A stretch of 15,222 nucleotides of DNA from Candidatus Sulfopaludibacter sp. SbA3 (GCA_945900935.1 CAMDKT010000060.1:1-15222); one strand, 5' to 3'. Positions 6,737-13,693 are shown, counted from the first letter of the stretch. The notes: generated by a model not told the origin, from the sequence alone. Program-made: numbers and translations.

Positions 6737-7171
6737 ATGTCCGTACTTCCGCAATCCCGGTTCGACGAGATCCAAAACGAGATCGCCGCCGAAACCCGGC
6801 CCGCCACCAAATTGGAGGCTTGGCTCGCCGCCGAAATCGCCAACGCCAAGTGGGAGCTTGAGCGCGTCCGCGCCAACACTTCCAACATCGCCGCCGAGTC
6901 GCGCCTCAACGACGCCTATGGACGCGCTACCCGCAACTGGAACCGCGCCCGTAAAGAACTCCAATCCGTCCAAACCGCGCACAGCAATCGCTTCACCAAG
7001 CTCCCCGCGTTCGCCAGGGCCGACGCCGCCGAATTCCCGCTCGCCGACGCTGCCCGCGCGCCGTGGCCCAGCCGCGCAACCTCAATGGCCGATCACTTGA
7101 TCGATAGCGTCATGACCCAAGCCGCCAACGAAGCAAACCAAGCCTTCAAAGCCATAATGGAGCGCAAATAG
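6737..7171 (+). CDS. Coiled-coil-like protein of unknown function, first gene of a two-gene unit
   Basis: A 144-residue protein from ATG 6737, chosen because a GAGGGGGG ribosome-binding site lies directly upstream and because the longer frame starting at 6653 would run through the -10 box and hairpins. It is almost entirely helical: residues about 10-80 are charged and alanine-rich with heptad-like spacing (KLEAWLAAEI, ANAKWELERVRA, RATRNWNRARKELQ). No signal peptide or membrane segment is seen. The next gene starts two bases after the stop. I do not know its function. The tight linkage to the STGP-signature protein suggests the two are expressed together, possibly as partners. Confidence 0.7.
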   Translation: MSVLPQSRFDEIQNEIAAETRPATKLEAWLAAEIANAKWELERVRANTSNIAAESRLNDAYGRATRNWNRARKELQSVQTAHSNRFTKLPAFARADAAEFPLADAARAPWPSRATSMADHLIDSVMTQAANEANQAFKAIMERK

Positions 7172-7173
7172 CC

Positions 7174-7770
7174 ATGGCCTCCGCCGCCCAAGCCCAAGCC
7201 AATCTCGCCAACGCCCAGTTCTCTACCGGCCCCCAGTCCGCCGCAGGCAAGGCCCGCTCCTCGCGCAACAATCTCCAGCACGGCCTCACCCTTGGCGTTC
7301 TTACCATCGAACCCGCCGAACAGGCTGAATTCGACCAATTCCGTGCTGAAATGCGCGACGAAATCCGTCCGCAAGGCGTCATGGTACGGGAAGCCTTTCA
7401 ACAGTTCATCGATGCCGCCTGGCGCATCCGCAAGATCCGCGCCATCGTCTGCGAATGGACCATCCAGTACGCCGAAGACCCCTTCGTTCATCCCGATACC
7501 GAAGCCAAACTCCGCCAACTCACCCGTTACCGCGCCGCCGCCGAAATGGTCGCCTTCCGCGCCATCCGGACCATCCGCGAACTCCAGACCCTCGCCCTTT
7601 TCCGCCGCTTCCATCTTACGCCCGAAGAAACCGCCGCCCTCCCGCCGCTCATAAACACGGGAAAGCAGTTGGTGCTCGGTACGGAGTTTTTTGGTATCGA
7701 AGACCGGAAGCTCTACTACCGGATGTACGGCTTCAACCAGTTCCAGCCCGATCACGCCCCGCCCGGCTGA
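7174..7770 (+). CDS. Protein with the repeated-family signature STGPxS..GK..S..N..HGL
   Basis: A 198-residue protein starting two bases after the previous stop. Residues 11-42 contain NLANAQFSTGPQS and GKARSSRNNLQHGL, a signature found, as far as I recall, in many near-identical copies per genome in Acidobacteriota and Planctomycetota. Its function is not known to me. The remainder is helical and polar, with an aromatic C-terminus (LYYRMYGFNQFQP). The basic, serine/asparagine/histidine-rich N-terminus could bind nucleic acid; this is inference. The high copy number of such genes suggests a mobile or selfish element, but I see no transposase and no terminal repeats around this unit. Confidence 0.65.
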   Translation: MASAAQAQANLANAQFSTGPQSAAGKARSSRNNLQHGLTLGVLTIEPAEQAEFDQFRAEMRDEIRPQGVMVREAFQQFIDAAWRIRKIRAIVCEWTIQYAEDPFVHPDTEAKLRQLTRYRAAAEMVAFRAIRTIRELQTLALFRRFHLTPEETAALPPLINTGKQLVLGTEFFGIEDRKLYYRMYGFNQFQPDHAPPG

Positions 7771-7778
7771 GCCGTTTT
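7764..7778 (+). terminator. Short possible intrinsic terminator
   Basis: CGGC-TGA-GCCG followed by TTTT begins inside the last codons of the preceding gene and includes its stop codon as the loop. The stem is only four base pairs and the T run is four, so it would be weak. It sits between two convergent genes, where a terminator is expected. Confidence 0.25.
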
Positions 7779-7809
7779 GCGAGTTCGAACCCAATTGCAC
7801 GCACGCCTA

Positions 7810-8100
7810 TCACGAATAGGGACTCCGCCGCCGCCCGTGCCAGACATGTAGGATGTCGATCCGCCGAAGTTTAGGCCGGATTCGGTAGTAGATCAGAAAG
7901 GGAGAGTGGATTAGCGTGCGTGTTCCAGTGCGCCTATCCGATTCACCGCCAGCGAACGGATAGTCCCTCAATTGGTAAATATGCACCATCAGCGACCCCA
8001 AAAAAATTGGAGTCGTGGCCGTGTGCTTCGTCAATGACCATTCGAGGATGGCTTCCAAATCCGTCAGCGCGGCGTTTGTAAAGAATATTTGGCGATCCAC
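7810..8100 (-). CDS. ParE/RelE-family toxin
   Basis: A 96-residue protein from GTG 8100 with the compact ParE/RelE pattern: an opening FFTNAALTDLEAILEW helix pair, a central basic strand (GTRTLIHSPFLIYYRI) and the closing IDILHVWHGRRR strand, which is highly typical of ParE-like toxins. ParE members inhibit gyrase and RelE members cut ribosome-bound mRNA; the sequence does not decide between them. The gene overlaps the end of the upstream antitoxin by 37 bases, more than the usual 4-20, so a slightly later start is possible. The order antitoxin first, toxin second is standard. Confidence 0.82.
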   Translation of the reverse strand: MDRQIFFTNAALTDLEAILEWSLTKHTATTPIFLGSLMVHIYQLRDYPFAGGESDRRTGTRTLIHSPFLIYYRIRPKLRRIDILHVWHGRRRSPYS

Positions 8101-8261
8101 TGGGGAATAAGTTTTAGGACTTCCTCATAAGAAACAACCCGCCCGGCATCCGAGTCGCGGATGCCCGCATCGATCGCGGCCAGCGTCGCCTCGTCCTCAG
8201 GATAGGGACTCTTCTCCGTACACACAAACGGATCGAACTCCTTCAGGTCGTTCATATCCAT
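8064..8261 (-). CDS. Antitoxin partner of the ParE-like toxin
   Basis: A 65-residue acidic protein from ATG 8261 (or ATG 8255, two codons later). The C-terminal part has TLAAIDAGIRDSDAGRVVSYEEV followed by a basic LIPQWIAKYS tail; the AGR.VS.EEV pattern is common in antitoxins paired with ParE-type toxins. No clear ribbon-helix-helix is visible at the N-terminus, where EFDPFVCTEKSPYPEDE is unstructured-looking and acidic. Autoregulation is therefore uncertain. The frame stays open upstream to about 8588, but that part is antisense to the next gene's start and shows no family pattern, so I exclude it. It lies divergent to the membrane-protein gene at 8459. Confidence 0.72.
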   Translation of the reverse strand: MDMNDLKEFDPFVCTEKSPYPEDEATLAAIDAGIRDSDAGRVVSYEEVLKLIPQWIAKYSLQTPR

Positions 8262-8352
8262 ACAGTAACCCAAATGCAGACGCCGCGCAATGGTTCCCGC
8301 CGCCCCAATCCGTTTTACCAGTTCGAAGCCAAAATCCATCCGGCATACCATC

Positions 8353-8393
8353 GTACTAAGGCCTCTGGCCACCTTAGTACCGCCGTTCGGTAC
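8353..8393. promoter_or_regulatory. Two overlapping perfect palindromes between divergent genes
   Basis: GTACTAAGG at 8353-8361 is the exact inverted complement of CCTTAGTAC at 8372-8380 (loop 10). GTACCG at 8378-8383 pairs with CGGTAC at 8388-8393 (loop 5). The two share the GTAC at 8377-8380 and would compete. They lie about 90 bases from the antitoxin start and 65 from the + strand membrane-protein gene. Such an arrangement fits an operator for a dimeric repressor, possibly the antitoxin, or an RNA switch. No T run follows, so a terminator is unlikely. Confidence 0.5.
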
Positions 8394-8458
8394 GTACCGC
8401 CCATTGTTGCAATGGCCCCTGGACAGCGAAACTCTTTTAGATGCTGCTAACCGTAAGA

Positions 8459-9274
8459 ATGGACAACCCGGTTCCGTCTGCTCGACCCGCGGCGGGCGGG
8501 CGATCCGGACGCCGGGACTCCATTTATCCGCATCGGAGCGTTCGGGCTTTCCCCTTATCTTCCGCGAGATCCTGGGCCGGGGTCGCACTCGCCTTGCTGA
8601 TCACGGTCCTCAGCGTCATCTACGCGGTGCCGATCATGGAAGCACACTCGCGCGTCGCCGCCGTGCTGGCCCAATGGGCCGGGCTCCCCGTCACCGCCTG
8701 GACGCCGATCGGCGTCTTTCCCGGACTCGAGCCGGCCAGCGGGCCCGTCCTCGCGATACCCGTCTTCAAAGAGGTCAGCGAGGGCGCCCGCTTACTGCTG
8801 ATCCTCTCCATCGTCGCGTTACTGGTTGTCGCCCAACGGTTCTCACTCGTGCGCAATGTCGCTAACTTTCTGATTGTCCTGCTTGTGGCCTCAGCCGTGG
8901 CCAACGCGGTTTTTGATAATTTCCGCCTGCAATCCACCGCGTTTGGGCAGATCTGGCTGCGCCAGGAGATGCTGGTTTGGCTGTTGCTGCCGTGGGTATT
9001 GATTCTGCTGTTCGTCATTCCACAGCCCAATCTCCCCCGGGGATTGCTCTGGGTCGTCTTTCTTCAGGCTTACGGATTTTTCTTTTCAGCGTTGCGAATG
9101 GTCTTCATATTGGGCGTCCTGCACTACACGGGACTTATCTTCATGCCGCCCCTTTGGTTTCTATTGGGTACTTTGAGTGATCTCTTATTCGTCCTGTTCT
9201 TTTATTCCCTCGCCATACACCGATCGTCGGGCGAGTTGTGGGGAGTCCGCGATTCATGGCAGTCACATTTCTAA
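8459..9274 (+). CDS. Polytopic membrane protein with a faint exosortase-like layout, no cysteine
   Basis: About 271 residues from ATG 8459 (ATG 8441 is also possible). After a basic N-terminus there are roughly seven hydrophobic segments, beginning with WAGVALALLITVLSVIYAV. Two places recall exosortases. VFKEVSEGARLLLIL is where an (E)-(x)-C-S-G-(x)-R motif would stand, with Ser/Glu in place of Cys. SALRMVFILGVLHYTG, following a hydrophobic helix, resembles the N-(x)-(x)-R segment. The protein has no cysteine at all, so it cannot be a classical cysteine-dependent exosortase. It is directly followed, with a 19-base overlap, by the glycosyltransferase, so it belongs to that operon. Alternatives are a polysaccharide-export helper or an unrelated membrane protein. 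The sequence does not settle its role. Confidence 0.6.
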   Translation: MDNPVPSARPAAGGRSGRRDSIYPHRSVRAFPLSSARSWAGVALALLITVLSVIYAVPIMEAHSRVAAVLAQWAGLPVTAWTPIGVFPGLEPASGPVLAIPVFKEVSEGARLLLILSIVALLVVAQRFSLVRNVANFLIVLLVASAVANAVFDNFRLQSTAFGQIWLRQEMLVWLLLPWVLILLFVIPQPNLPRGLLWVVFLQAYGFFFSALRMVFILGVLHYTGLIFMPPLWFLLGTLSDLLFVLFFYSLAIHRSSGELWGVRDSWQSHF

Positions 9275-10614
9275 TCGGCGTGTCGTACGTAGTGATCGGG
9301 TTTGCGCTGGCGGTGCTGCTGCTGTATGCAATCCGGCACTATGTTTTGGGCTACTCCCGCCTGCGGATTGACCATCCGAAAGATGCCATGGAACTAGTGG
9401 GCTTCCATATGCCGCAGGTTACCGTATTGATTCCCATGCACAACGAAGAGCTCGTGGCCGCCGATATCCTCCAGGCAATCGTCGACAGCGACTACGACTG
9501 GGAAAAGCTGGAAGTCATTCCCATCAACGATCGCAGCGACGACAAAACGCAGGAGATTATCGATGGCTTCGCCAAGCGCTACCCGTTCATCCAGCCCTTG
9601 CACCGGATGGGCGGGCAAAGCGGTAAGCCCGCCGCGCTCATCGAGGCCTGTGACCGGGCGACCGGCGAGATTTTCGTCCTCTTCGACGCCGATTATGTGC
9701 CGGGACGGGCTGTCATCAAAATGCTGGTGGCGCCATTCGCCGATCCCGAAATCGGTGCGTCAATGGGCCGCGTGGTGCCGCATAACATCGGAGACAGCCT
9801 GTTGAGCGGCCTGCTTTCGCTGGAGCGTTCGGCCGGGTACCAGGGCGTCCAGCAGGCGCGCTTCAACATGGGATTTACCGCCCAGTTTGGCGGAACCGTC
9901 GGAGCCGTCCGGGCTGCGGCGCTGAACTCCGTCGGCGGGTGGAATCCGCAATCACTGACCGAAGATACGGACCTGACATTCGCGATGCTGCTCAACGGCT
10001 GGAAAACCGCGTATGTGAACCGCGCCGAATGTTATGAAGAAGTACCGCAAACCTGGTCCGTCCGCCGGCGCCAGTTGAGCCGCTGGGTGACCGGACATAC
10101 CGAATGCCTGCATAACTACTGGCCGGACCTGATGCGGAGCCCGTTTCTGACGAAGTGGGAAAAGGCCGACGCGCTGTTCTTGCTGGCCATGTACTGGACT
10201 GCGCCGATGCTAGTGCTGGGGTGGCTCGCGTCGCTGCTGCTGTTCTTTATCCCGGAGGCCCACCAGACGCCATGGCTGCCAGCGGCATTGGCGTTCCTCG
10301 GTTACCAGTTGTTCTCCAATCAGGCGGCATTCTTGGAGATTGGCGTCGCCTCCATGCTCGATGGCACACGAATCCGGGCGCTATTGCTGCCACTGAATCT
10401 GCTGAACTTTTTCGCCAATACCGGAGCCATCTGCAACGCGCTCCGGAAGTTCTACTGGAACCGCTTCTGGGGTTCCGGCGGTGACGGCTGGTATAAAACC
10501 CATCGGACCAGAGGCGGATCCGGCCATGGACCCACATTCGGCGGCGGCGAGGGTCCGGCCGTCGCCACGCGCTCCGCGACGGGACTCTATCACGCGCGGG
10601 CGCAGGGAGACTAA
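9256..10614 (+). CDS. Processive membrane glycosyltransferase family 2 (BcsA/PgaC/YaiP-like)
   Basis: A 452-residue enzyme with one N-terminal membrane helix (residues about 5-28), a cytoplasmic catalytic domain and about three C-terminal helices (about 305-390). All processive-GT2 signatures are present: Asp92 in INDRSDD, DAD at 144-146, TED at 235-237 and QLSRW at 273-277. It would polymerise a nucleotide-activated sugar into an exopolysaccharide and move it across the inner membrane. The QxxRW motif distinguishes it from the broken, non-processive-looking GT2 at 2752. The C-terminal tail of about 40 residues is glycine- and basic-rich and poorly conserved-looking. Start ATG 9256 is preceded by GGGGAG at 9240-9245; GTG 9238 is possible. 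It is coupled to the upstream membrane protein, and the next gene starts three bases after its stop. Confidence 0.9.
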   Translation: MAVTFLIGVSYVVIGFALAVLLLYAIRHYVLGYSRLRIDHPKDAMELVGFHMPQVTVLIPMHNEELVAADILQAIVDSDYDWEKLEVIPINDRSDDKTQEIIDGFAKRYPFIQPLHRMGGQSGKPAALIEACDRATGEIFVLFDADYVPGRAVIKMLVAPFADPEIGASMGRVVPHNIGDSLLSGLLSLERSAGYQGVQQARFNMGFTAQFGGTVGAVRAAALNSVGGWNPQSLTEDTDLTFAMLLNGWKTAYVNRAECYEEVPQTWSVRRRQLSRWVTGHTECLHNYWPDLMRSPFLTKWEKADALFLLAMYWTAPMLVLGWLASLLLFFIPEAHQTPWLPAALAFLGYQLFSNQAAFLEIGVASMLDGTRIRALLLPLNLLNFFANTGAICNALRKFYWNRFWGSGGDGWYKTHRTRGGSGHGPTFGGGEGPAVATRSATGLYHARAQGD

Positions 10615-10617
10615 TCT

Positions 10618-11745
10618 ATGGCTTTCGTTATATTCACCATCTTCTTTTGCGCCGTTTTCTATCTGCACTTTTCGGTCGCCCATCGCGCCTGGCGGCAGAT
10701 CAGAGGGAGCCACTCGACGGAGTTGGACATGGCCTATGTCCGGATGGAGGACTACTTCGGGCAGTCCTTCCGGACCAAACTCGCCGGCTGGGTAATGACC
10801 CTGCCGCAGGCCGTCAACAGCTCAGCGGGCCTCCGCGTATTTGACAAGGGGAATGAGCGGATCTTTGTCTCCGGCGCCGCCCAATATCCGGCAGGCCGGA
10901 AGGAGCGCGAGATCTTAGTGATCGAGGGTGATTTTGCCTGCGGGCGGGACTGTGAATTCGAAAAAGAACTAATGGTCAAGGGCAACTGCGCAATCGGACC
11001 CGACTCACAGTTGCAGGCCTTGGCCGTGGACGGAACGCTCCATGTTGGGGAAGCCTCGCGTGTACGGCGATGGGTGGACGCTGTCAAACATTTAACCGTC
11101 GGCCAGGATGCCGTAATCGCGTCGCGGGTGACCTCGCGGACTTCGATTGAATTTCTGCCCGGCGCGCAGGCGCTCTCCCTATTCGCCCCCGAAGTCTTTA
11201 CCGAAGGACGCCACGAAAGCGAACTGCAAATTGAGGTCGCCCCGGCGCCCATCGTGCAGGTACCGCATCTGGATAAAGACGCCGGCGCGGCGCATGGCTA
11301 CGACCCGGCGAATCTGTTCTCGATGGGCGGAAATACTTATCTCTATAACGGGGACTTGCACTTGACGGCGCCATTGCGCTTACGCGCGGCCCTTGTCATT
11401 AAAGGAGATTTCTCCTGTCCAAAGGAAAGCTTATTGGAAGCCGGCCTAAAAGCATACGGGTCGATCAGTATCGGTGCCGCTTCCGTCGTGAAGGGCAATC
11501 TCGTGGCCGGGCGTGACATCGCCCTGAAGCCGAATACCTGCTTCCAGGGCCTGCTCCACGCCGGCGGGTCGATGCGTTTGTCGCGTGGCGTGCGCGGCCT
11601 CCGGAACAAGTTGCCGGTGGCCGCCTACGCTGTCGGCGTAATGACGGTGGAGAGTAATGTCGTAGTGAATGGAAAATTGGCCTCGCCTAAGGGTGTTGTG
11701 GCGGATCCCACACCCGTGGCGTGGTTGGAAGGCGCGCGAACGTGA
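10618..11745 (+). CDS. Membrane-anchored bactofilin-like (polymer-forming) protein
   Basis: A 375-residue protein. Residues 2-22 form one membrane helix (FVIFTIFFCAVFYLHF). After a linker come two blocks of short beta repeats with alternating hydrophobic residues and glycine turns. The first, about 100-175, begins ILVIEGDFACG; the second, about 258-345, begins ALVIKGDFSCP. This is the look of bactofilin right-handed beta-helices that polymerise. The duplication of the block, the N-terminal anchor and the length, about twice that of small bactofilins, are notable. Bactofilins often act as scaffolds that place wall or polysaccharide enzymes. Here the gene is between the synthase and the outer-membrane protein, which suggests a scaffold for exopolysaccharide machinery. 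GGGAG at about 10606-10610 serves as its ribosome-binding site. Confidence 0.75.
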   Translation: MAFVIFTIFFCAVFYLHFSVAHRAWRQIRGSHSTELDMAYVRMEDYFGQSFRTKLAGWVMTLPQAVNSSAGLRVFDKGNERIFVSGAAQYPAGRKEREILVIEGDFACGRDCEFEKELMVKGNCAIGPDSQLQALAVDGTLHVGEASRVRRWVDAVKHLTVGQDAVIASRVTSRTSIEFLPGAQALSLFAPEVFTEGRHESELQIEVAPAPIVQVPHLDKDAGAAHGYDPANLFSMGGNTYLYNGDLHLTAPLRLRAALVIKGDFSCPKESLLEAGLKAYGSISIGAASVVKGNLVAGRDIALKPNTCFQGLLHAGGSMRLSRGVRGLRNKLPVAAYAVGVMTVESNVVVNGKLASPKGVVADPTPVAWLEGART

Positions 11746-11756
11746 AGGAGAACACC

Positions 11757-12707
11757 ATGAATCGAGTCTTACTAGGTCTCCGACCGCCTGAATACGTTCA
11801 CATGTCGGCGCCTGACTGCCCCAAAATCGCCTTTCCGAGCCGCCACTTTCCGAGCCGCCACTTTCCGAGCCGCGACCGTAAGGGAGCGGTCCTCGCGCTC
11901 AGTGTACTAGTGATCGTCACCGGGACCGCCGCCTGGGCCCAAACCCAGGAGACGCCGGCAACCTTCGAGCGGCCGGGTTATGAAAGCCCGTTGCCCGTGC
12001 TGCTCGAAGTGGGTACCTACCACAGCGGTGTCACCAACGGCTACGGATATTGGCGCGGTGCCGATGCCGCCCTCTGGCTCCGCCACAACCCCAGGTTTAC
12101 GCCGGTTTTTCTCTTCAACTCGCAGTCTCGCCCCGGCGTCACACAGCAAAGCCTGGGATTCTTCAGCTTCGCCAACTGGAGCAAGAATTTCTACACCACG
12201 CAGGGATTCAGTTTCACTCCGTCGCGAAAGGGAATTTCGCTGTTTCCCCAACAGCGCTTCGACGGGAAGGGCTTTTACAAAGCGCCCTTTAACCGGCAGT
12301 TGGTTCTAGCCGCGGGTTACTCCCACTTCTCGTTTGGCGGGTTGACCAAAGGCCACATCTACAACACCGGATTCATTTACTATCCGCGCAAAATGGTCGT
12401 CGAAGGGAACTACTTCCTCAACCGGAACCAGCCGGACAACAGAATCTCGAGTTCGGGCAGCTTGGCGGTCCAGAGGGGACAGGAAGGCCGCTACTGGGCC
12501 GGTGTCGTCGTCGGAGGAGGCAAGGAAGTCTATACCTACATCGCCGCGACTCCCTTGGAAGTAAACCTGAACAGCGTCTCGACCCAGATCTTCTTTCGGA
12601 AATGGCTGACCCGCCACTATGGGTTTTACGTATCGCTGGATCATCAGACCAAATTCAGTGCCTATTCCAGAACGGGCATGACCGGGCGAATGTTCTTCGA
12701 GTTCTAG
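11757..12707 (+). CDS. YaiO-like outer-membrane beta-barrel protein with a repeat-expanded signal peptide
   Basis: A 316-residue protein from ATG 11757, preceded by a perfect AAGGAG that overlaps the previous stop. The signal peptide is unusual: its hydrophobic core (residues 43-58) begins only after a 40-residue n-region containing three PSR units encoded by a 15-bp repeat, with cleavage expected after AWA at 61. The mature part has many alternating aromatic strands (YGYWRGADAALWLRH, YYPRKMVVEGNYFLNR) and ends in MFFEF, the terminal phenylalanine signal for beta-barrel assembly. The pattern fits the YaiO outer-membrane domain family. In E. coli yaiO lies near the GT2 gene yaiP. The probable role is passage or anchoring of the polysaccharide made by the 9256 enzyme; this is inferred from context. 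Confidence 0.72.
   Translation: MNRVLLGLRPPEYVHMSAPDCPKIAFPSRHFPSRHFPSRDRKGAVLALSVLVIVTGTAAWAQTQETPATFERPGYESPLPVLLEVGTYHSGVTNGYGYWRGADAALWLRHNPRFTPVFLFNSQSRPGVTQQSLGFFSFANWSKNFYTTQGFSFTPSRKGISLFPQQRFDGKGFYKAPFNRQLVLAAGYSHFSFGGLTKGHIYNTGFIYYPRKMVVEGNYFLNRNQPDNRISSSGSLAVQRGQEGRYWAGVVVGGGKEVYTYIAATPLEVNLNSVSTQIFFRKWLTRHYGFYVSLDHQTKFSAYSRTGMTGRMFFEF
11832..11891 (+). repeat. Three 15-bp direct repeats with an adjoining palindrome inside the signal-peptide region
   Basis: The unit TTTCCGAGCCGCCAC occurs at 11832-11846 and 11847-11861, with a third copy at 11862-11876 that differs by one base. It runs directly into GACCG (11874-11878), which pairs with CGGTC (11887-11891). The encoded SRDRKGA is, from memory, the translation of a dispersed palindromic element common in Acidobacteriota genomes. 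The insertion adds about 20 residues to the n-region but keeps the frame. Confidence 0.75.
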
Positions 12708-12710
12708 AAC

Positions 12711-12783
12711 TCCGGCGGCGTCGCGGTCCAGTACCCCGGTAAGGCGATTCCATTACCTCCGCCGGATTTGGGCTATTGGCCCA
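12711..12783 (+). promoter_or_regulatory. Structured leader of the lectin gene
   Basis: TCCGGCGG at 12711-12718 is the exact inverted complement of CCGCCGGA at 12759-12766. The 40 bases enclosed contain GGTAA at 12738-12742 pairing with TTACC at 12753-12757. A further stem, TGGGC at 12769-12773 with GCCCA at 12779-12783, follows about 40 bases before the start codon. This could fold as a closed multi-stem RNA and regulate the next gene. It does not match the c-di-GMP-I riboswitch core I know. Type and ligand, if any, are unknown. Confidence 0.45.
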
Positions 12784-12820
12784 TACACGGCGGGCAGGCG
12801 AAATAGAAGAGAGATATTTG

Positions 12821-13693
12821 ATGAGACTCACGAGCAGATTCCGCTGGGCGGCGCTTGCCCTTACTAGCGTTGCGCCAGCGTTATTTGGCACTTCCTTCAA
12901 CTTTGCCGACTTCAGCAATCCGTTGGGTTTGACCATGGTTGGAAACGCCGCGCTGACGGCGAACCGGCTGCGATTGACCGAAAACGTCGAAAATCAAGTG
13001 AGTGCCGTCTGGCTGAACAACCGCGTCGATGTGCAAAACGGCTTCACGACGTCGTTCCAGTTCCAAATCACTGACCGCGGCGGATATACCCCGGACTGGG
13101 AGCAAGGCGTCGTAAATAACGGAGCCGATGGCTTTACGTTCACCATCCAGAATGCCGGGCCAACGGCCATGGGGCTGTATGCCAGCGGGATCGGTTATTA
13201 CGGAATTGCCAATAGCCTCGCCGTGGAGTTCGATACCTGGAATAACAAGCCCTCCTATTGTGAACCGAACGGCAATCACATTGCGGTCCAGAGTCTGGGG
13301 ACCGCGAATAACCAGCCTGAACATTGCGCGGACGCCGGCGGCGCCTTTGCCAATCCGACCCTGGGTATCGCCACGCCCGGTCTGGACATGTCGAACGGGG
13401 CGATCTATAACGTCATGATCAACTATCTGCCCGGCGCGCTTTCGGTCTACTTCAACGACCTGTCAACGCCGCTGCTGACCGTGAACGTAGACCTCGGCAC
13501 GCTATTAAGCTTGGAGAACGGGCGCGAAGCTTTCATCGGTTTCACGTCGTCCACCGGCGGCGCTTTCGAGAAACACGACATCGTCCAATGGAGCTATTCC
13601 GACGTCCCGGAAGCGGCGACGATGTTGCTCGTTGGCGGCGCGTTGATTCTGGTTTCGGCGCTTCGAGTCAGCGCCCGGGGCCGTGAATGTTGA
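12821..13693 (+). CDS. PEP-CTERM protein with an L-type lectin-like domain
   Basis: A 290-residue secreted protein from ATG 12821, where a signal peptide starts immediately (RFRWAALALTSVAPALFG) and AGAAGAGAG gives a purine-rich site. Residues about 25-260 look like an L-type (legume-type) lectin fold: ADGFTFTIQN at 102-111, SLAVEFDTWNN at 132-142 and AFIGFTSSTGG at 237-247 are its signature strands. The C-terminus is a PEP-CTERM sorting signal: VPEAAT at 262-267, a hydrophobic helix, then a basic tail. The second proline of VPEP is replaced by alanine, and the chain ends in cysteine. PEP-CTERM proteins are cut and anchored by exosortases, usually in organisms that make exopolysaccharide. A carbohydrate-binding domain fits the locus. 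The 3' end is the first copy of the 115-bp repeat. Confidence 0.82.
   Translation: MRLTSRFRWAALALTSVAPALFGTSFNFADFSNPLGLTMVGNAALTANRLRLTENVENQVSAVWLNNRVDVQNGFTTSFQFQITDRGGYTPDWEQGVVNNGADGFTFTIQNAGPTAMGLYASGIGYYGIANSLAVEFDTWNNKPSYCEPNGNHIAVQSLGTANNQPEHCADAGGAFANPTLGIATPGLDMSNGAIYNVMINYLPGALSVYFNDLSTPLLTVNVDLGTLLSLENGREAFIGFTSSTGGAFEKHDIVQWSYSDVPEAATMLLVGGALILVSALRVSARGREC

Noticed and set aside
7093..7800. A 235-codon open frame on the minus strand
   Set aside because: It mirrors the STGP/HGL-signature gene and the end of its partner. The translation is glycine/glutamate-rich without recognisable domains, as expected for the shadow of a C-rich gene.
8262..8588. N-terminal extension of the antitoxin frame
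   Set aside because: It would overlap the palindromes and the start of the membrane-protein gene, and its sequence lacks any antitoxin pattern. The start at 8261 gives a typical length.
12711..12783. c-di-GMP-I (GEMM) riboswitch
   Set aside because: The conserved GEMM core segments that I know are not present, although the position in front of a surface-protein gene would be fitting.
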